The translations under genes and the position numbers were made by a program. Source: G963676095 sp963676095 (GTDB taxonomy: Bacteria > Bacteroidota > Bacteroidia > Bacteroidales > Prolixibacteraceae). Taken from it: DNA of 64,000 bases. The stretch lies in NCBI GenBank assembly GCA_963676095.1, contig OY781040.1:2604001-2668000 (forward strand), given 5' to 3'. This document shows, one piece after another, positions 46,027-53,776 of the stretch; within the stretch, counting starts at the first letter, position 1; each line of letters begins with the position of its first letter. The notes beneath the pieces are model-generated. The model had not been told where the DNA came from and made no database searches. It saw only the letters and a list, made by a program, of their open reading frames with translations.

Positions 46027-47028
46027 CTATTGGGGGGTTCCCCAGACAGTCTTGAAAGCTTTCGACATATCCACAATATTCCAGCCGTTATTTTTCATGG
46101 TATCCTGCCAGGCAGGCATTCCCTCGCCATGCCAGGGCAGATAAGCATACTCGCGTTTAGCATCATCATGATTAAGCAAAAAACAGGCATGCGGCAGCGT
46201 GTTGGTCGATGTCAACCGGAACATTCCAAAATCGCCGATTGTATTACCGAATGCAAAAACCGGGGTTTTCCCGATGTAACTGTAAATATCCTGGGCTTTG
46301 CCATTATCATTGTTACTGGGCATCCATATATCCGGCTGCAGGATGAATGCCGTTTTTTCGTCAGGATAAAAAACCGGCTCCATTTGCTGGCGCGTGCCTA
46401 TTAAGTGTGAACGTTCAAAACCGATGGACTGGGGGCATACGCTCCAAAGCAAACCTTGCAGGGAGCCGGAAACAATATAAACGTCGAACTGATTTTCTCT
46501 TAGGTACGAAATCAATTCGAGCATCGGCGGATAAAATGTCTTTATCAACAGCATACCGTAGTCGGGCTGCTTTTCGGTATTGACCAGCTTGTTGCTGAAT
46601 ATGATATATGCTTCGTTATCCCAACCGGCAAAAGCAGTCCTCACCATGGTGTCGATGTATGGGCCCCACTGCGATTGTGCCCACTGGCTTTTGGGATTCA
46701 CCCGAAACGAATCGGCCAATTGGTAAATCAATTGGCTGCGAAGGGTGGTGTCTTTATCCGACTTGAGGCATAATCCCTGAACAGCGCAGTACATTTCGAG
46801 CCAAAGGGGTTCTTCGCAGGCAATGGTCCCATCCATATCAAAAACAGCCAGACGGTCTGCTACCGGTATTCTGGGTACCTGGGTTTCAACAAAATCAATG
46901 ATTTTCGTTTTCATCTCCGTATCATTCCATGAGGGTAGCGGGTCGCCGTGGGACCTTTGAGGTCCGTTGGATGTACAAGCCCACAAAAAAAGCAGTGTCC
47001 CTAACAGGTAAATAATTCTTTGCTTCAT
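46027..47028 (-). CDS. HAD-superfamily phosphatase lipoprotein
   Basis: 333 aa. Lipobox LLFLWAC (Cys18) makes it an envelope protein. HAD motif I is AVFDMDGT with Asp64 and Asp66; motif II is probably VYIVSGS; motif III/IV lies in the VFAFGNTIGDFGMF segment. A haloacid dehalogenase-like phosphatase close to the phosphoserine-phosphatase/acid-phosphatase type. Exported HAD phosphatases release phosphate from organic esters. Monocistronic, but lying 2 kb from the phosphoesterase of PUL 3 it may share a phosphorus-scavenging role (inference). Confidence 0.8.
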   Translation of the reverse strand: MKQRIIYLLGTLLFLWACTSNGPQRSHGDPLPSWNDTEMKTKIIDFVETQVPRIPVADRLAVFDMDGTIACEEPLWLEMYCAVQGLCLKSDKDTTLRSQLIYQLADSFRVNPKSQWAQSQWGPYIDTMVRTAFAGWDNEAYIIFSNKLVNTEKQPDYGMLLIKTFYPPMLELISYLRENQFDVYIVSGSLQGLLWSVCPQSIGFERSHLIGTRQQMEPVFYPDEKTAFILQPDIWMPSNNDNGKAQDIYSYIGKTPVFAFGNTIGDFGMFRLTSTNTLPHACFLLNHDDAKREYAYLPWHGEGMPAWQDTMKNNGWNIVDMSKAFKTVWGTPQ

Positions 47029-47110
47029 GTTTAGTTTTTTATCTGGTTAAAAATTAATAATAACAGCCAAAAGGTCTCATCAGTTGTGAATAGGTTTTCC
47101 CGGAAATCTT

Positions 47111-48634
47111 CTAAACAAATACCCGGGCATATAACTCCTGATTCCGGTTGTAAAATTCCGGGTTGTTCTTCCGGGCCTCGTCCAGTAGGGCTTTAGCTTC
47201 TTCTAGCTGGTTGTTGTCCAGATACACCAATGCCAGGTCGAAGTATGGGTCCATAAATTTCTCATCTGATTTTGCGACAGCTTGTTTCAGGTAATCGATA
47301 CCCTGTATTTTGTTTCCCTTCTTATACAGTGTAAGTCCAAGTCCCTTCAGTGAATAAACATCTCCGGGTTTCACTTCCAAAGCTTTACGGTTGGAACGTT
47401 CGGCTTGCCTGATATTCTGTAAAAAGAAACTGACAAAACCGTGATATTTCAAAGCGTCGAGGTTTACAGGTTCCAGTTCCAGTACCCTGTCGAGTACAAT
47501 AGCGGCAATCTGGTACTCCTGTTCTTCAATGTAGCGGAAGGCATCTTTCATCAGTTCTTCCACATTATTACGCCGGGCAACAATACTCCTCGTTCGTTTC
47601 ATCCCCACATTGTATGAACAATACTTATTCTCTGCCCGGATATCCCCCTCCATTGTTAACCGGGTATTGGGGCAGCCTCCCAGGCATTCATCGCCATACT
47701 TGCACTCGTTGCATTCTCCTTTCAGATCCATCTTTGTTGCAGTACGGTTCCAGGCAAAATTGTTCTCGTTTTCCCAAATCTCCCTCAGCGAGGTTTTCCG
47801 GATGCTGCCTTCGATATACTGACGGTCCCGGATAGAAGTACATCCCATGATCTCACCGTTATGCAGAATACCGAAACCGCGTTTTCCGGCATTGCATCCT
47901 TTCCATACAGGCAGGGTACCTGTCTTATGAGCAATTTGTCTGACCTCCAGCTCCTTCAAATTGTAATAGCCAATACAATCGGCCGGATACAGGGTGATTT
48001 CGCCTCCTTTGGCCGTTTCGTAACAGAAATCGATGATATCGTTAACCTGTTCAGGCCTTAAGATCGATCCCTTTTCCCTGGCAAAGTTTCCCATGGGCAA
48101 GCCAATCTGAACCTGCCAGTAGGGAACCTTCAGTCCGACCAATACATTGCGCAAGTCGCGCAGTTCGTGTATGTTGGCATTCGAAATGGTTGTTACCACA
48201 CCACAGGGCACATCGTTTTCGACAAAACGGCTTAACGCTTTTATAGTCCTTTCATAAGAACCGGGCTTCCGGATATAGTCGTGGGTTTCTTTCAGGCCGT
48301 CAAGGCTGATGGCTATAGTGCCCACTTTTGATTCGCGGATCTTTGAAATAGTATCGTCAGTTACCAGCCATCCATTGGATATGATGTTAGGAATAACCCC
48401 TTTATCGGATAGCCGTTTGGCAATCAGGTGCCAGTCTTTGCGGGTAAATGGTTCACCTCCGGAAAGGGTGACCCAGGTGAGGCCGAGATCGGCAATCTGG
48501 TCGGCAAGATCAAGAGCTTCTTCAGTTGTCAGTTCATCAGGAAGTGGGTTTTCACACGAAGAACCACAATGTTTGCAACGCATATTACATCCCATGGTTA
48601 TCTCCCACACCGCCGTCATAGGTTGATATTTCAT
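47111..48634 (-). CDS. Radical SAM/SPASM maturase with C-terminal TPR domain
   Basis: 507 aa. The radical SAM core starts at ITMGCNMRCKHC, the 4Fe-4S CxxxCxxC motif (Cys16, 20, 23), followed by VTLSGGEPF and IAISLDGLKETHDYIRKPGS. A SPASM-type domain with auxiliary cluster cysteines follows (CNAGKRGFGILHNGEIMGC; CNECKYGDECLGGC; NKYC), about 240-345. The last ~140 residues are tetratricopeptide repeats (ALKYHGFVSFFLQNIRQAER, YFDLALVYLDNNQLEEAKAL). SPASM enzymes install crosslinks or other radical changes in peptides and proteins; TPRs suggest binding of an extended substrate. The repeat protein encoded just upstream is the obvious candidate. No transporter is linked. Confidence 0.9.
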   Translation of the reverse strand: MKYQPMTAVWEITMGCNMRCKHCGSSCENPLPDELTTEEALDLADQIADLGLTWVTLSGGEPFTRKDWHLIAKRLSDKGVIPNIISNGWLVTDDTISKIRESKVGTIAISLDGLKETHDYIRKPGSYERTIKALSRFVENDVPCGVVTTISNANIHELRDLRNVLVGLKVPYWQVQIGLPMGNFAREKGSILRPEQVNDIIDFCYETAKGGEITLYPADCIGYYNLKELEVRQIAHKTGTLPVWKGCNAGKRGFGILHNGEIMGCTSIRDRQYIEGSIRKTSLREIWENENNFAWNRTATKMDLKGECNECKYGDECLGGCPNTRLTMEGDIRAENKYCSYNVGMKRTRSIVARRNNVEELMKDAFRYIEEQEYQIAAIVLDRVLELEPVNLDALKYHGFVSFFLQNIRQAERSNRKALEVKPGDVYSLKGLGLTLYKKGNKIQGIDYLKQAVAKSDEKFMDPYFDLALVYLDNNQLEEAKALLDEARKNNPEFYNRNQELYARVFV

Positions 48635-48669
48635 ATACTGTTAATTTGTCTTTTTAATTGTTTTTTACA

Positions 48670-48696
48670 AAACGGACGCCTTCCCGGCATCCGTTT
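48670..48696 (-). terminator. Hairpin between repeat-protein gene and radical SAM gene
   Basis: AAACGGATGCC and GGCGTCCGTTT (minus strand) form an 11-bp stem with one mismatch and a GGGAA loop, then TTTTG. It sits 18 bases after the repeat-protein stop. It may reduce maturase transcription relative to the substrate. Confidence 0.7.
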
Positions 48697-48713
48697 CATG
48701 ATTGAAAATCTGC

Positions 48714-49481
48714 TTATTCCTGAACAGGAAAACCATATTTTAAGGTACAGTCTTCCGGCTTATTGGCTACTCCGAAAGGTGTCCCGTACTTCACAATACA
48801 GTTCTGTGCATCTTCCTTTACAGTAAATGTTTTCCCGGATGCGTCATTCAGCGGGAATCCGTACTTGTAAATCGGTGGATATCCATATTTTACCACAGGA
48901 TATCCATACTTCAGGTTACACTCAGCGTCATCTGCAGCGACCCCAAACGGATTGCCGTATTTGACCATACAATTGGTCGCACTCTCAATGAAACTTGGAC
49001 TGTAACCGACCGACGGGTACCCGTATAGCGGGTTCACTGGGAAACCATACAGAAGAATGGCCTTTTCAGCATCGGCAAATCCGTAAGGTTGTACCGGTTT
49101 CGCGTGGACCATGGCCCCTGCCCCCTTAACAAATTTCTGTCCTCCGATCTCCTTTTTCAGGACATCATTTTCATCTTCATCGTGAACATAGACGGTATAA
49201 GTTACCGTATCGGCAATTTCACAAACAGGATGGGTCAAACGTAAAAGATCGAATGCGATGCTCCCCTCTTTCAGCGGTTTTACGGCTACAAAGGTAAAGA
49301 CCTGTCGTTCTTTGCATCCGGGGGAAACATGCTGGCTTAACGGAAGGGATCCGATATCGGCAAGTTCCACTCCCTCGGGTATGCTCTTCAGACACCATCC
49401 AAAGCCGGTAGAACCGACCTGCGACTCCAGGATGATATCAAAGCTGGTTCCAATCGTACAAATGATTACATTTTTTTCCAT
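48714..49481 (-). CDS. Chagasin-like (I42) protein with C-terminal Cys-x2-Lys-Tyr-Gly-x-Pro repeats
   Basis: 255 aa, no signal peptide. Residues 1-115 resemble the chagasin/I42 cysteine-protease-inhibitor fold: GSTGFGWCL in the position of the NPTTGYxW loop, then FTFVAVKPLKEGSIAFDLLR with a THP turn replacing RPW. Residues 140-255 are low-complexity: eight Tyr-Gly-x-Pro units at 145, 153, 175, 192, 199, 207, 232 and 249. Four of them belong to C-x2-KYG-x-P (Cys171, 188, 228, 245). Two ~57-aa repeats share NC[MI]VKYG[NT]PFGVA and the second Cys 17 residues on. Probable substrate of the adjacent radical SAM enzyme; the modification chemistry is unknown. I do not recognise a named family for the repeat. 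Confidence 0.75.
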   Translation of the reverse strand: MEKNVIICTIGTSFDIILESQVGSTGFGWCLKSIPEGVELADIGSLPLSQHVSPGCKERQVFTFVAVKPLKEGSIAFDLLRLTHPVCEIADTVTYTVYVHDEDENDVLKKEIGGQKFVKGAGAMVHAKPVQPYGFADAEKAILLYGFPVNPLYGYPSVGYSPSFIESATNCMVKYGNPFGVAADDAECNLKYGYPVVKYGYPPIYKYGFPLNDASGKTFTVKEDAQNCIVKYGTPFGVANKPEDCTLKYGFPVQE

Positions 49482-49497
49482 AATGATTCTGCATTTA

Positions 49498-49599
49498 TAA
49501 CTCCTACTCTTTTAAGGATTTTCGGAATACTCCTCCCGACAGCGGCCTGTCGGCTGGCTTTATGCTTGGCTAGCAGGGTGTATAAACACCCCTTGAAAC
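49498..49599 (-). promoter_or_regulatory. Leader element A, related to leader B
   Basis: Minus-strand leader of the repeat-protein gene. Contains GGGTGTTTATACACCC, a perfect CCGACAG/CTGTCGG stem with a GCCG loop, then ATTCCGAAAATCCTTA. The first and last parts align with the leader at 53791-53927. Candidate cis-acting RNA; it does not match a riboswitch I know. Part of it can also be read as an open frame, but no conserved protein emerges. Confidence 0.5.
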
Positions 49600-49626
49600 A
49601 TTCGCGGGATACAGGTAGATTAAGAA

Positions 49627-51345
49627 TTATACAGGAATTAAGGTTTCTTTTTCTTTTAATCTCCTTGCATTTTCTGCATCGAAACGCCATTCAGCCGGAA
49701 GTTCTTCTATGTTCCGGGACTTTCTGGCTTCGTATTTAAGTCTTTCAGACAAATATCCTTGCATATTTCCGTCACCCACAAGGATGCCATTAGCGTAGTG
49801 TGCCGATCCGAAAGTGGCCTGTCCTTCAGCATTACCTAACTTAAGATTGTAGACCGTCCCATCGTATTGTTCTTCTGTTATGCCGGAAACAGTTTCCATT
49901 CCTGATTCTGTGCGTATCAGATCGCCAACAGCTAATTCTTTGGCCAGACAGAACCCGTCATTTTTACAGATGGGATGCCCGTCGGTAACCAACAGTGAGT
50001 GTCCGTTAGCTGTGGTAATCCTCAAACAGGGTTTCTCTTCTTTTCCGGTCACGATATCCATGATCGTTAACCATTCCCCGGAATCATTGATCTGTACCTT
50101 TTGTCCAATCAATAAAGTATCAATTCGTTTTTCCAGGCCATCTTTCATCTTTATCAGGGAATCAGCGCCAAGGCAGCCCCAGACAAATTTGAGCACATCA
50201 ATTTTAGCTACAGACGGATTTTCGCTAACCCCGCGAAGGCTGGTAACCTGAAACTGCGTATTTTTAACAAGTGAGTTGACGCCAATACCAACGGTAAGGT
50301 TTAAGTCGATGGTATCCCCCTGGTTCCAGGGCGCTTTTTCAAAGGTAGCCGGAAGAAAATTCCAATTGAGGGTATGACCGTTGTTACTTAATGTAAAATA
50401 TTTATAGGCATCTGTCCCTGTAAAAAACTGGGTCGCCCCGCCATCGCGTTTTTTTACAAAGAAATAGATCCCGAATTTATTCGAGTCGGAAGACGGTTGC
50501 GTAATGGTACCGGCATAAGTAACCGATCCGGACACGGCAATTGTTGGTATTGGAGGCAGTGAGCCTGACTGTATGTCGTATTCATAATCACAATCAGCGC
50601 CATAGCGCCCCATACAAACTTTAATAAAACCAATATTAGCTACACCTTTTTTATGAACGGGATTAGTTACCACGATAGGTTCACTGGGGTCGAGTTTATC
50701 CCAAAGACCTATTTTTGCAACTTTATGGATCGGAACATCGGTTTGGTAAGGCAAGCCGTCAACCGTAAGCGATGCTTCGATCCCTTCCAGGGTATCGGTT
50801 GTCCCATTGGCCATGATAACAGTATCATAACCCTGATCGAAGATATTTGTAACATTTGTTTGGGCAATCAGCTCACCGGTATTTGGATTCCCGATAGTGA
50901 GCGTTGCGTTTGTTGTTTGCATGCCTTCCACAAAACTGATCAAAGCAACGGACTGAACCTGATAAACAGAAGAATTTTCCTGTTGCTGAGCAACAAGCCC
51001 GGTAATCTGGATGAGATCGTGCCAATCGTCAGAAACATCTTCGCCTTGTGCCACTTTTTCCAACAATGTCAGGTGAGGCCGGACAGCCAGTGCATTTGTC
51101 TGTTTGGCTTCAATCGCTTTTTCCCGGGAACTGTGCAACATTTGATGGTAACGGGGAAAGTATTTCTGCAGGTACTCATTCCCACCTCTTTCATCCAGTA
51201 AAAATTCAAACTGCTTGTCGTCGGCCAAATCAATATCAACCGGAATGCCGTCATGTTTGCAGAAACTTAAAGCATGCCTGCGGTTTGCCAATTTTTCGGG
51301 TGTCAGTTTTAGAATAGTACCCTTATTCGGATCATGTGAAGTCAT
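49627..51345 (-). CDS. Hint (hedgehog/intein-type) domain protein
   Basis: 572 aa, no signal peptide. Residues 1-120 are helical and charged; 120-385 are beta-rich and unrecognised (VTNPVHKKGVANIGFIKVCM; GIYFFVKKRDGG). At 391-530 lies a Hint module: the first residue Cys391 in FVWGCLGADSLIKMKDG, block-B-like TTANGHSLLVTDGHPI (444-459), and a terminal HYANGILVGD (516-525) that replaces the His-Asn end of inteins. Only about 45 residues follow, without an obvious extein partner, so cleavage or ester formation seems likelier than splicing. A perfect AAGGAGG precedes the ATG. Lies 28 bases after the DUF6765-like gene, in one transcript. Confidence 0.8.
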   Translation of the reverse strand: MTSHDPNKGTILKLTPEKLANRRHALSFCKHDGIPVDIDLADDKQFEFLLDERGGNEYLQKYFPRYHQMLHSSREKAIEAKQTNALAVRPHLTLLEKVAQGEDVSDDWHDLIQITGLVAQQQENSSVYQVQSVALISFVEGMQTTNATLTIGNPNTGELIAQTNVTNIFDQGYDTVIMANGTTDTLEGIEASLTVDGLPYQTDVPIHKVAKIGLWDKLDPSEPIVVTNPVHKKGVANIGFIKVCMGRYGADCDYEYDIQSGSLPPIPTIAVSGSVTYAGTITQPSSDSNKFGIYFFVKKRDGGATQFFTGTDAYKYFTLSNNGHTLNWNFLPATFEKAPWNQGDTIDLNLTVGIGVNSLVKNTQFQVTSLRGVSENPSVAKIDVLKFVWGCLGADSLIKMKDGLEKRIDTLLIGQKVQINDSGEWLTIMDIVTGKEEKPCLRITTANGHSLLVTDGHPICKNDGFCLAKELAVGDLIRTESGMETVSGITEEQYDGTVYNLKLGNAEGQATFGSAHYANGILVGDGNMQGYLSERLKYEARKSRNIEELPAEWRFDAENARRLKEKETLIPV

Positions 51346-51350
51346 CTTTA

Positions 51351-51357
51351 CCTCCTT
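51351..51357 (-). promoter_or_regulatory. Strong Shine-Dalgarno of the Hint-protein gene
   Basis: AAGGAGG lies five bases before the ATG, fixing the start at 51345. Confidence 0.7.
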
Positions 51358-51373
51358 GTTTTAAAATGATTAA

Positions 51374-53257
51374 TTATGCGTTGTAGTTAACAATTTTTTC
51401 AAGCTGGATATAAACCTGTTCTTTTTGACCGGAATTTAGGTCCGCCTGTATAAAGCCCAGACCGATACTGGACAGTGCATTCTTCAGGTTTCTGACATCA
51501 ACCGCATTGTCTTCAAGGACAATCCCGTAGGTTCTCATATCGTTATAAATACGGACCGAGGTATCCAGGTTAATGATGCCGGATACAAAATAATCGGGAG
51601 AGACAATGAGTATATTGAATTCCGTCAGCCCTTCCATAATCCAGATGGCATTGTCCTGTGAACCGCTGGCCTGTGTCGTCAGGTATGTACCTCCCAGCCA
51701 GTAATCATAAGTGCACATGTAGGGCTTTTTGTCAAAATTCATGTTTTTAAAGCGGACCTGGTCACCATCCCTGATTAAGGCATCTCCGGAAGTATCCACC
51801 TTTTCAATTTGCCATTTTTGCTTGCTGATGTCCCATTCTCGGGTGTAATAATAAAGAGCAGTCGTCTCCCATGCCCCCAGAAAATTATATTCGCCGACAT
51901 CTGTTTCAGAAGTTTTAATTTCAATAATATCCCCCGAAGTGAGTAATTTTGGAGTCTGCTTAATAATCTGGAGGGTAATCCCGTCAGTTTGCATTTTAGG
52001 GTAATACTGAGATTTAGACTTCTGGTCTATTGATCCAATGTACAGACCCGTTTTACACCTGAACTTCGTGCTTACAATGTCCTCTTTCGGAATAGAATCG
52101 ATGTAAATGTTGTACGCCGCCAATGAATCCCTCACCAGATTTAAATGCAACAAAGACGAGACGTTAAAGTAATAATAGTCAGTCTCCTCAATCGGCGTTT
52201 TCATTGCTTTTAGTTCATTAAGCCACAAATCCTTATCGTATATTTCCGGAAGGGCAAGTGCAACATTGTCTACTCTAATCTTTCCGATATGATCTCGCCA
52301 CGTTTGGGATTGGTCATTAACTTTTGTTGTCAGAATCTCAGTAATCACAGCTTCAGTTTCATCTGGTAAGTCGGCATAGCTGTTAATGTCAAACGGGACC
52401 TTATTCTTTATACATGATAAAGCTTTGGTCAACTGTTTAAATGCCTGTAAAAAATAGGCAGGGTTGTCTTTGGTTATTTCATTTTTTGACCATTGAGGAC
52501 CATATTGGTATTTAAGGTAGGGATAATCAGGAAGATGCCCCATCCGTCCGTGTCCAAGATAAACAATTGAATTATAGGCAAGGGCATCAGGGGTAGCTGT
52601 TTCCCCGTGCAGAATATCGGTACTGTCGTCCCAGGGCCATATCCTTTGCCACTTAACCGGTATTTTTGTTGTGCCTTCAATTTTGTATACCTGTTCTTTG
52701 GCATCGTTGGTAAACCATGCAGGCATCCCTATATAGTACATATGGGCCCATGTGTCGGCCAGGACATGCATCCTCATGCCGATCATCGGCAACAAATAGT
52801 CTTTGTCGGAATGATTGATCACAATATCATTGATCATTCGTTTAACCAGCTGGCTGTTAGGTTGACAAAGTAATTTGAACTGATTGGCAGATTCATCATC
52901 AAATGTCCATTTAAACAGTGTTCCCTTGTCACTTGCGGGACCGGAATAGATTTGGGTCACAGGGATGTCCCCATAATTGCCTGGCAGAAAATGAAAGGGG
53001 ATCCAAATGTCAGCAATACTTTTAAGTGCCCCTTCAGACCACCGGAAGTTTTTGTCCAGCATATCCGACAGTCCCTGTACTGTTGGAACGGGGGTAAAAT
53101 CGGAAATATAGTATCGTCCCAGGGAATCTTTTAGCATTATTTCATCCGAGTCGTCAACGTATTGTGCCGCATGTGCTATTGTTTGTGCCTGATCAGAACT
53201 ATAACCAGCGAGACAGGCAGCAACGTATGTTCCGTAATAATGAAAGTCTATATTCAT
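51374..53257 (-). CDS. DUF6765-like protein
   Basis: 627 aa, no signal peptide. The first ~330 residues resemble the family I recall as DUF6765: MNIDFHYYGTYVAACLAGYS, then AAQYVDDSD, GMRMHVLADTWAHMYYIG and YNSIVYLGHGRMGHLPDYPY. The spaced His/Asp residues (HYYG; HVLADTWAH; GHGRMGHLPD) look like a zinc-dependent phospholipase C/P1-nuclease-type helical metal site. The remaining ~300 residues are beta-rich (TLQIIKQTPKLLTSGDIIEI; CTYDYWLGGTYLTTQASGS) and unassigned. Role in the cluster unknown; a hydrolase or a structural partner are both possible. Confidence 0.6.
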   Translation of the reverse strand: MNIDFHYYGTYVAACLAGYSSDQAQTIAHAAQYVDDSDEIMLKDSLGRYYISDFTPVPTVQGLSDMLDKNFRWSEGALKSIADIWIPFHFLPGNYGDIPVTQIYSGPASDKGTLFKWTFDDESANQFKLLCQPNSQLVKRMINDIVINHSDKDYLLPMIGMRMHVLADTWAHMYYIGMPAWFTNDAKEQVYKIEGTTKIPVKWQRIWPWDDSTDILHGETATPDALAYNSIVYLGHGRMGHLPDYPYLKYQYGPQWSKNEITKDNPAYFLQAFKQLTKALSCIKNKVPFDINSYADLPDETEAVITEILTTKVNDQSQTWRDHIGKIRVDNVALALPEIYDKDLWLNELKAMKTPIEETDYYYFNVSSLLHLNLVRDSLAAYNIYIDSIPKEDIVSTKFRCKTGLYIGSIDQKSKSQYYPKMQTDGITLQIIKQTPKLLTSGDIIEIKTSETDVGEYNFLGAWETTALYYYTREWDISKQKWQIEKVDTSGDALIRDGDQVRFKNMNFDKKPYMCTYDYWLGGTYLTTQASGSQDNAIWIMEGLTEFNILIVSPDYFVSGIINLDTSVRIYNDMRTYGIVLEDNAVDVRNLKNALSSIGLGFIQADLNSGQKEQVYIQLEKIVNYNA

Positions 53258-53350
53258 AGTATCTTCTTGTTTTTCGTTGATTTATTCATAAAAATCGCTG
53301 ACAAAACAGATATCGTCAGGTTATTTCTAAAAACGCTGCCTCTCAACAGA

Positions 53351-53388
53351 AAACAAGGACCGCTTCTGAAAAGGACCAGCCCTTGTTT
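53351..53388 (-). terminator. Hairpin after the 125-aa gene
   Basis: AAACAAGG pairs with CCTTGTTT, followed on the minus strand by TTTTCTG. It lies between the 125-aa gene and the DUF6765-like gene and could partly terminate transcription. Confidence 0.65.
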
Positions 53389-53398
53389 AGTGTTTAAT

Positions 53399-53776
53399 TT
53401 AATTTCTGTAATACAGAACTAAGCGGGATTTATGTTCTGCAGCATTTGTCATACATAATTTTGCATAATACTTTTGCGTTGGATTCAAATCTTTTGTTTC
53501 ATTTAAGTACTTAACACAATCAGTGTACATTCCTTCATAATCACTATCCGTTTCAAAAACTTTATAGTTCCAGGTAGTACCCAGTATTGCGGGATCAGGG
53601 GCAGCAGAACTGCAAAAAATAACTACGGCTCTGGCATCTTTACCTTTCATATCAGATGCAGCTATTTTTACCGAGTCTGCCTGAGCATCATTCAACGAAT
53701 TTAATTTATTCATGACCTGTGACCACAATGAGTCATCTGCCTGACTTGACGTAAAACTTACATAAGTAAATGTCAT
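53399..53776 (-). CDS. Unrecognised 125-aa protein at head of cluster
   Basis: A soluble alpha/beta-looking protein with no signal peptide: a helical first half (DDSLWSQVMNKLNSLNDAQA), a beta strand DARAVVIFCSS, and a helical Tyr/Lys-rich second half (YTDCVKYLNETKDLNPTQKY). Three cysteines (in VIFCSS, YTDCVK, AKLCMTN). No family recognised. It follows a leader related to that of the repeat protein, which suggests joint control, and is followed by a hairpin. It could be a second substrate, a regulator or a carrier; sequence alone does not decide. Confidence 0.6.
   Translation of the reverse strand: MTFTYVSFTSSQADDSLWSQVMNKLNSLNDAQADSVKIAASDMKGKDARAVVIFCSSAAPDPAILGTTWNYKVFETDSDYEGMYTDCVKYLNETKDLNPTQKYYAKLCMTNAAEHKSRLVLYYRN

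Noticed and set aside
49466..49690. 74-codon frame spanning leader A and the end of the Hint gene
   Set aside because: It overlaps both neighbouring genes; the conserved part fits RNA structure better than protein.
49627..51345. Classical splicing intein
   Set aside because: No recognisable extein host protein, and the typical His-Asn C-terminal junction is replaced by HYANG.
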